Part shown: positions 61,544 to 64,000 of the stretch, in pieces | Layout: every line of letters begins with the position of its first letter | Numbering within the stretch: position 1 is the stretch's first letter | Source of the DNA: Polytrichum commune | Lineage: Eukaryota > Streptophyta > Polytrichopsida > Polytrichales > Polytrichaceae | DNA length: 64,000 bases | Assembly: GCA_950295325.1 (NCBI GenBank) | Contig: OX485803.1 | Location: 71,935,554 to 71,999,553, forward strand | Direction of reading: 5' to 3' | Program-made: the position numbers and the translations under genes | Notes under the pieces: generated by a model | Told to the model about the DNA's origin: nothing | Seen by the model: only the letters and a program-made list of their open reading frames with translations | Databases searched by the model: none

Positions 61544-62414
61544 CACGAAGGGCCACTTTACACACGAGCCAAGAGCCGTGACCATGAGATTGTGAGAGCC
61601 CAAAAGAAAGTGTCCAAAGGCCGTCCCAACACACCTCCAACATCATGTAGTGTGGTCACGGACCCTCGAGTGTAGTGTGAAGTCATAGGTGACCGGTCCC
61701 TCAACCAAATGCTATTTCAATGAATTTTTATTCATGTGGGTCTTCACACATGATAACATAGAATAAATCAACGGTTGTGAGCATTCGGAGTGCCAGAGTC
61801 TCCCGGTTTTGTGTTAGGCCTACCTCCAAGAGGTGGTTTTTGAAAATAGTCCAAGTGACCATGAAACATGATCCATTCGATGCCATGTAGGAATCCATGT
61901 AGACTTTACATCCATCTTGCATTCACGTACTCCCTTGGTCCCTCAAGCATAGTGTGAAGCGAACTTGGACCGGCTCCGCCTTTTCCACCAACGAGAGTGC
62001 TTGAAATGTAGGCTCTCAGTCTCGTATGTGAAGTGGCCCTAAATATGATACCTAGTGTACACATGGTATTCAATGTCACTATGGTAACTTTTCGGACGAC
62101 ATTGCTTATGAACAAGTTTACAAATACTGTCATGGATGATGGATGAGTTCATCCACTGGCCAAACCCCCTACCTTCTCTTGTCCACAACTTGTGATGTAA
62201 ATATTGTCATGGATGATTGAAATTTGGATGAAAAAATCACTTGGTAAGTGACAGTAATTGCAACACTGTAAATCTACAATCTCCCCAACAAAATTTACAA
62301 GGAATGACAAATAATGTTGGGTTAACATTTAGTGTTGGTAACACTATACGGTGGTTTACAATTAGTATTGAGCAAGGCAATTAGAATTGGTGACACTAAA
62401 TATCATGTTTAGTG
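61544..62414 (+). mobile_element. CACTAAATA-family MITE M2, split by H3
   Basis: The left terminus CAC(TAA) at 61544 is interrupted by H3 and resumes at 62040 with TAAATATGATACCTAGTG. The right terminus is CACTAAATATCATGTTTAGTG (62394-62414). Without H3 the element is about 380 bp and collinear with M3 at 63557-63925, with shared blocks ATTGTCATGGATGA, AATTTGGATGAAAAA, TCACTTGGTAAGTGACA and AATAATGTTGGGTTAACATT. Confidence 0.85.
61550..62039 (+). mobile_element. Harbinger-like MITE H3 (490 bp), nested in M2
   Basis: Termini GGGCCACTTTACACACGAG and GTATGTGAAGTGGCCC. TSD is GAA (61547-61549) and TAA (62040-62042), one mutation from a perfect TAA. Joining the flanks across the TSD restores the MITE terminus AACACTAAATATGATA. 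Closest to H2 in interior sequence. Confidence 0.88.
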
Positions 62415-62644
62415 CAATCATTGAGAATAGTAGGCGTTTACTGTAGATTGGTCTGCTTTGAGCATAGTATTAAATTTATGCTGATTAATTCATTCTCTAT
62501 TCTTGCAGCATAGGTTTTTAGTCTCCGGGAACGTGGGCAGCAACTCATGAGGTTCAAGTAGCTATCAAATTGATTACGCATATCATGGAATCACGACGGA
62601 AATAGTATGTGTGTCTTCAATGGTAACTTAAACCATGGAGCGGC

Positions 62645-62659
62645 GGGGGGGGGGGGGGG
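62645..62659 (+). repeat. G15 homopolymer
   Basis: Run of about fifteen G following CGGC, 30 bp upstream of element H10. Confidence 0.85.
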
Positions 62660-62689
62660 CTTCAATATCTCCTTCTAGAAATTAGGTTA

Positions 62690-64000
62690 GGGTGAGTTTC
62701 CATGCACGCCACTCGCCCACTAGAGTAGAGGTGTCCATAACAAATCACGTTAAGAGATTTTTATGCCAGATCTGGAGAAGTATAAGGCGGTGCATACATC
62801 TCCCAATTGGGGAGATAGAAATCTTGAGGACTGCAAATTTTTTCATAAATTTTTATTTCTCGTATTGATTTTTTTGTGAATCTTTGAAGCTGAAAGTTGA
62901 TTTAAATGTATTACCAATGTCTAGAGCCTACCATAACAACTCATTCCTCGTCACTTTAGCACTCAAAACCAAGCAATGTGTCATAGCAATATTTTGGTTC
63001 TAGCCAATGTTCAGGGAGATTTTTGGACATAATCAGTCAAAATTATAGTGTTTCCAAGTTCAACCGGTTACATGTTGTGATCGTTCATATTTTCTTTATT
63101 GATTTGTAGTATGTTCTCCATATTCCTCTAAAATGATGGGTAATTTTCTCAAAGTCTTGAACTTCAACTGGTTCGTATGTAACTAGCGATCAATTCTCCT
63201 TGTTCGTTGGTTCCAGCCTCATCAAAAGTCAATCCCAACCTTATCAAAATTATGGAACTCATAGATTGCCAATGTGGTGGTCATCGAGAATAGTCGGCTC
63301 TATTATAGATTCCAAATAGTAATGGGTCGGAGGTGTTCTCATGTAGTTAAGCTCAAGCCACCATCCAATCACATTTTGGTGGTCCACTAGGCTTCCATTT
63401 CCGCTAAAGAATCTTTAACCTACAAGTGTTGGTCACCAAAGGATTAAGATCGCTTGAAGACTCAAGAGAACCAATGTTGGTCTAGAACTTCATCTTTGAT
63501 AACTAGGAGGAGGAGGTTAGTAGGTGGGATTATATTTGAGAAGCCATGAGTAGCTACACTAAATATGATATTTAGTGTCATATGGTATTTTATGTCACTG
63601 TGGTAACTTTTGGATGACACTTCTTACGAATAAGTGAACAATATTGTCATGGATGACGGTGATTTCGCTCATTGGCCAAAACCCTACTTTCTCTTGTCAA
63701 CAACTTGTCATGAAATATTATCACAGATGATTGAAATTTGGATGAAAAATCACTTGGTAAGTGACATTAATTGCAACACTGTAAATCTATAATCCCCCAA
63801 AAAAATTACAAGGAATGACAAATAATGTTGGGTTAACATTTAGTGTTGGTGACACTACACCACGGTTTACAATTAGTATTGAGCAAGATAATTAGGATTG
63901 ATGAAACTAGATATCATATTTAATGCAATTGCCACATGCAAACCCTACCCCACCATATTACATTTGGGTAAGTTTGTCCTTATTCACACTAGAATTTGGT
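62690..64000 (+). mobile_element. Harbinger-like element H10, truncated by the window end
   Basis: Preceded by TTA (62687-62689) and starting GGGTGAGTTTCCATGCACGC, the same terminus as H9. The last ~30 bases of the window (TTTGTCCTTATTCACACTAG) are the complement of H9's sub-terminal sequence, so the right end should lie just beyond the window. Interior segments match dispersed fragments at 20105-20325, 24785-25095 and part of H9. M3 is nested inside. Confidence 0.7.
63557..63925 (+). mobile_element. CACTAAATA-family MITE M3 (369 bp), nested in H10
   Basis: Starts CACTAAATATGATATTTAGTG and ends GATATCATATTTAATG. Collinear with M2 over its full length, same orientation, about 1.5 kb away. Confidence 0.85.

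Noticed and set aside
1-64000. CRISPR array, rRNA, organellar insertion or confident tRNA gene
   Set aside because: No regularly spaced repeats, rRNA blocks, organellar gene runs or full tRNA cloverleaf could be recognised by reading.

Overview
The window is land-plant nuclear DNA. It is AT-rich, gene-poor and full of mobile-element debris. The evidence for a plant is: a complete plant-type sugar-phosphate/phosphate translocator; a four-exon GT14 beta-glucuronosyltransferase of the GlcAT14 type; telobox-like AAACCCTA motifs; and transposon families with TTA/TAA, 8-bp or longer retroposition target-site duplications (TSDs). I cannot fix the clade from sequence alone.

Four genes are supported. 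Two intronless paralogues, at about 0.6 and 15.1 kb on the + strand, encode short secreted proteins of 112 and 115 aa with a signal peptide, a nearly frozen centre and a variable proline-rich tail. They sit in a diverged segmental duplication (about 248-3420 and 14813-16500), and copy 1 carries about 1.5 kb of extra repeat sequence. A 353-aa translocator (51690-52751, +) lies behind a long CT-rich leader. The glucuronosyltransferase (58280-55590, -) can be spliced by eye into a 433-aa protein. It faces the translocator tail to tail, across about 2.8 kb without a gene.

Nearly everything else is repeats. (1) Short inverted-repeat elements with GGG..CCC termini and TTA/TAA/TCA duplications, PIF/Harbinger (Tourist)-like, occur as at least eleven copies with very different interiors; one ~490-bp family has five members. 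(2) A palindromic CACTAAATA-ended MITE family has five or six copies. (3) A 1,200-bp hAT element has a perfect 8-bp TSD and a decayed transposase C-terminus, and a second shorter hAT-like element is present. (4) Short retroposons share a 3' hairpin but end in TCTA or TTC microsatellites and have 11-16-bp TSDs. (5) One LINE remnant has a readable RNase H domain and conserved C-terminus. Several elements are nested, which gives relative insertion ages.

The most promising undescribed item is the pair of tandem secreted-peptide genes. The most informative structural features are the nested, TSD-bounded elements. I found no CRISPR array, rRNA or confident tRNA gene.
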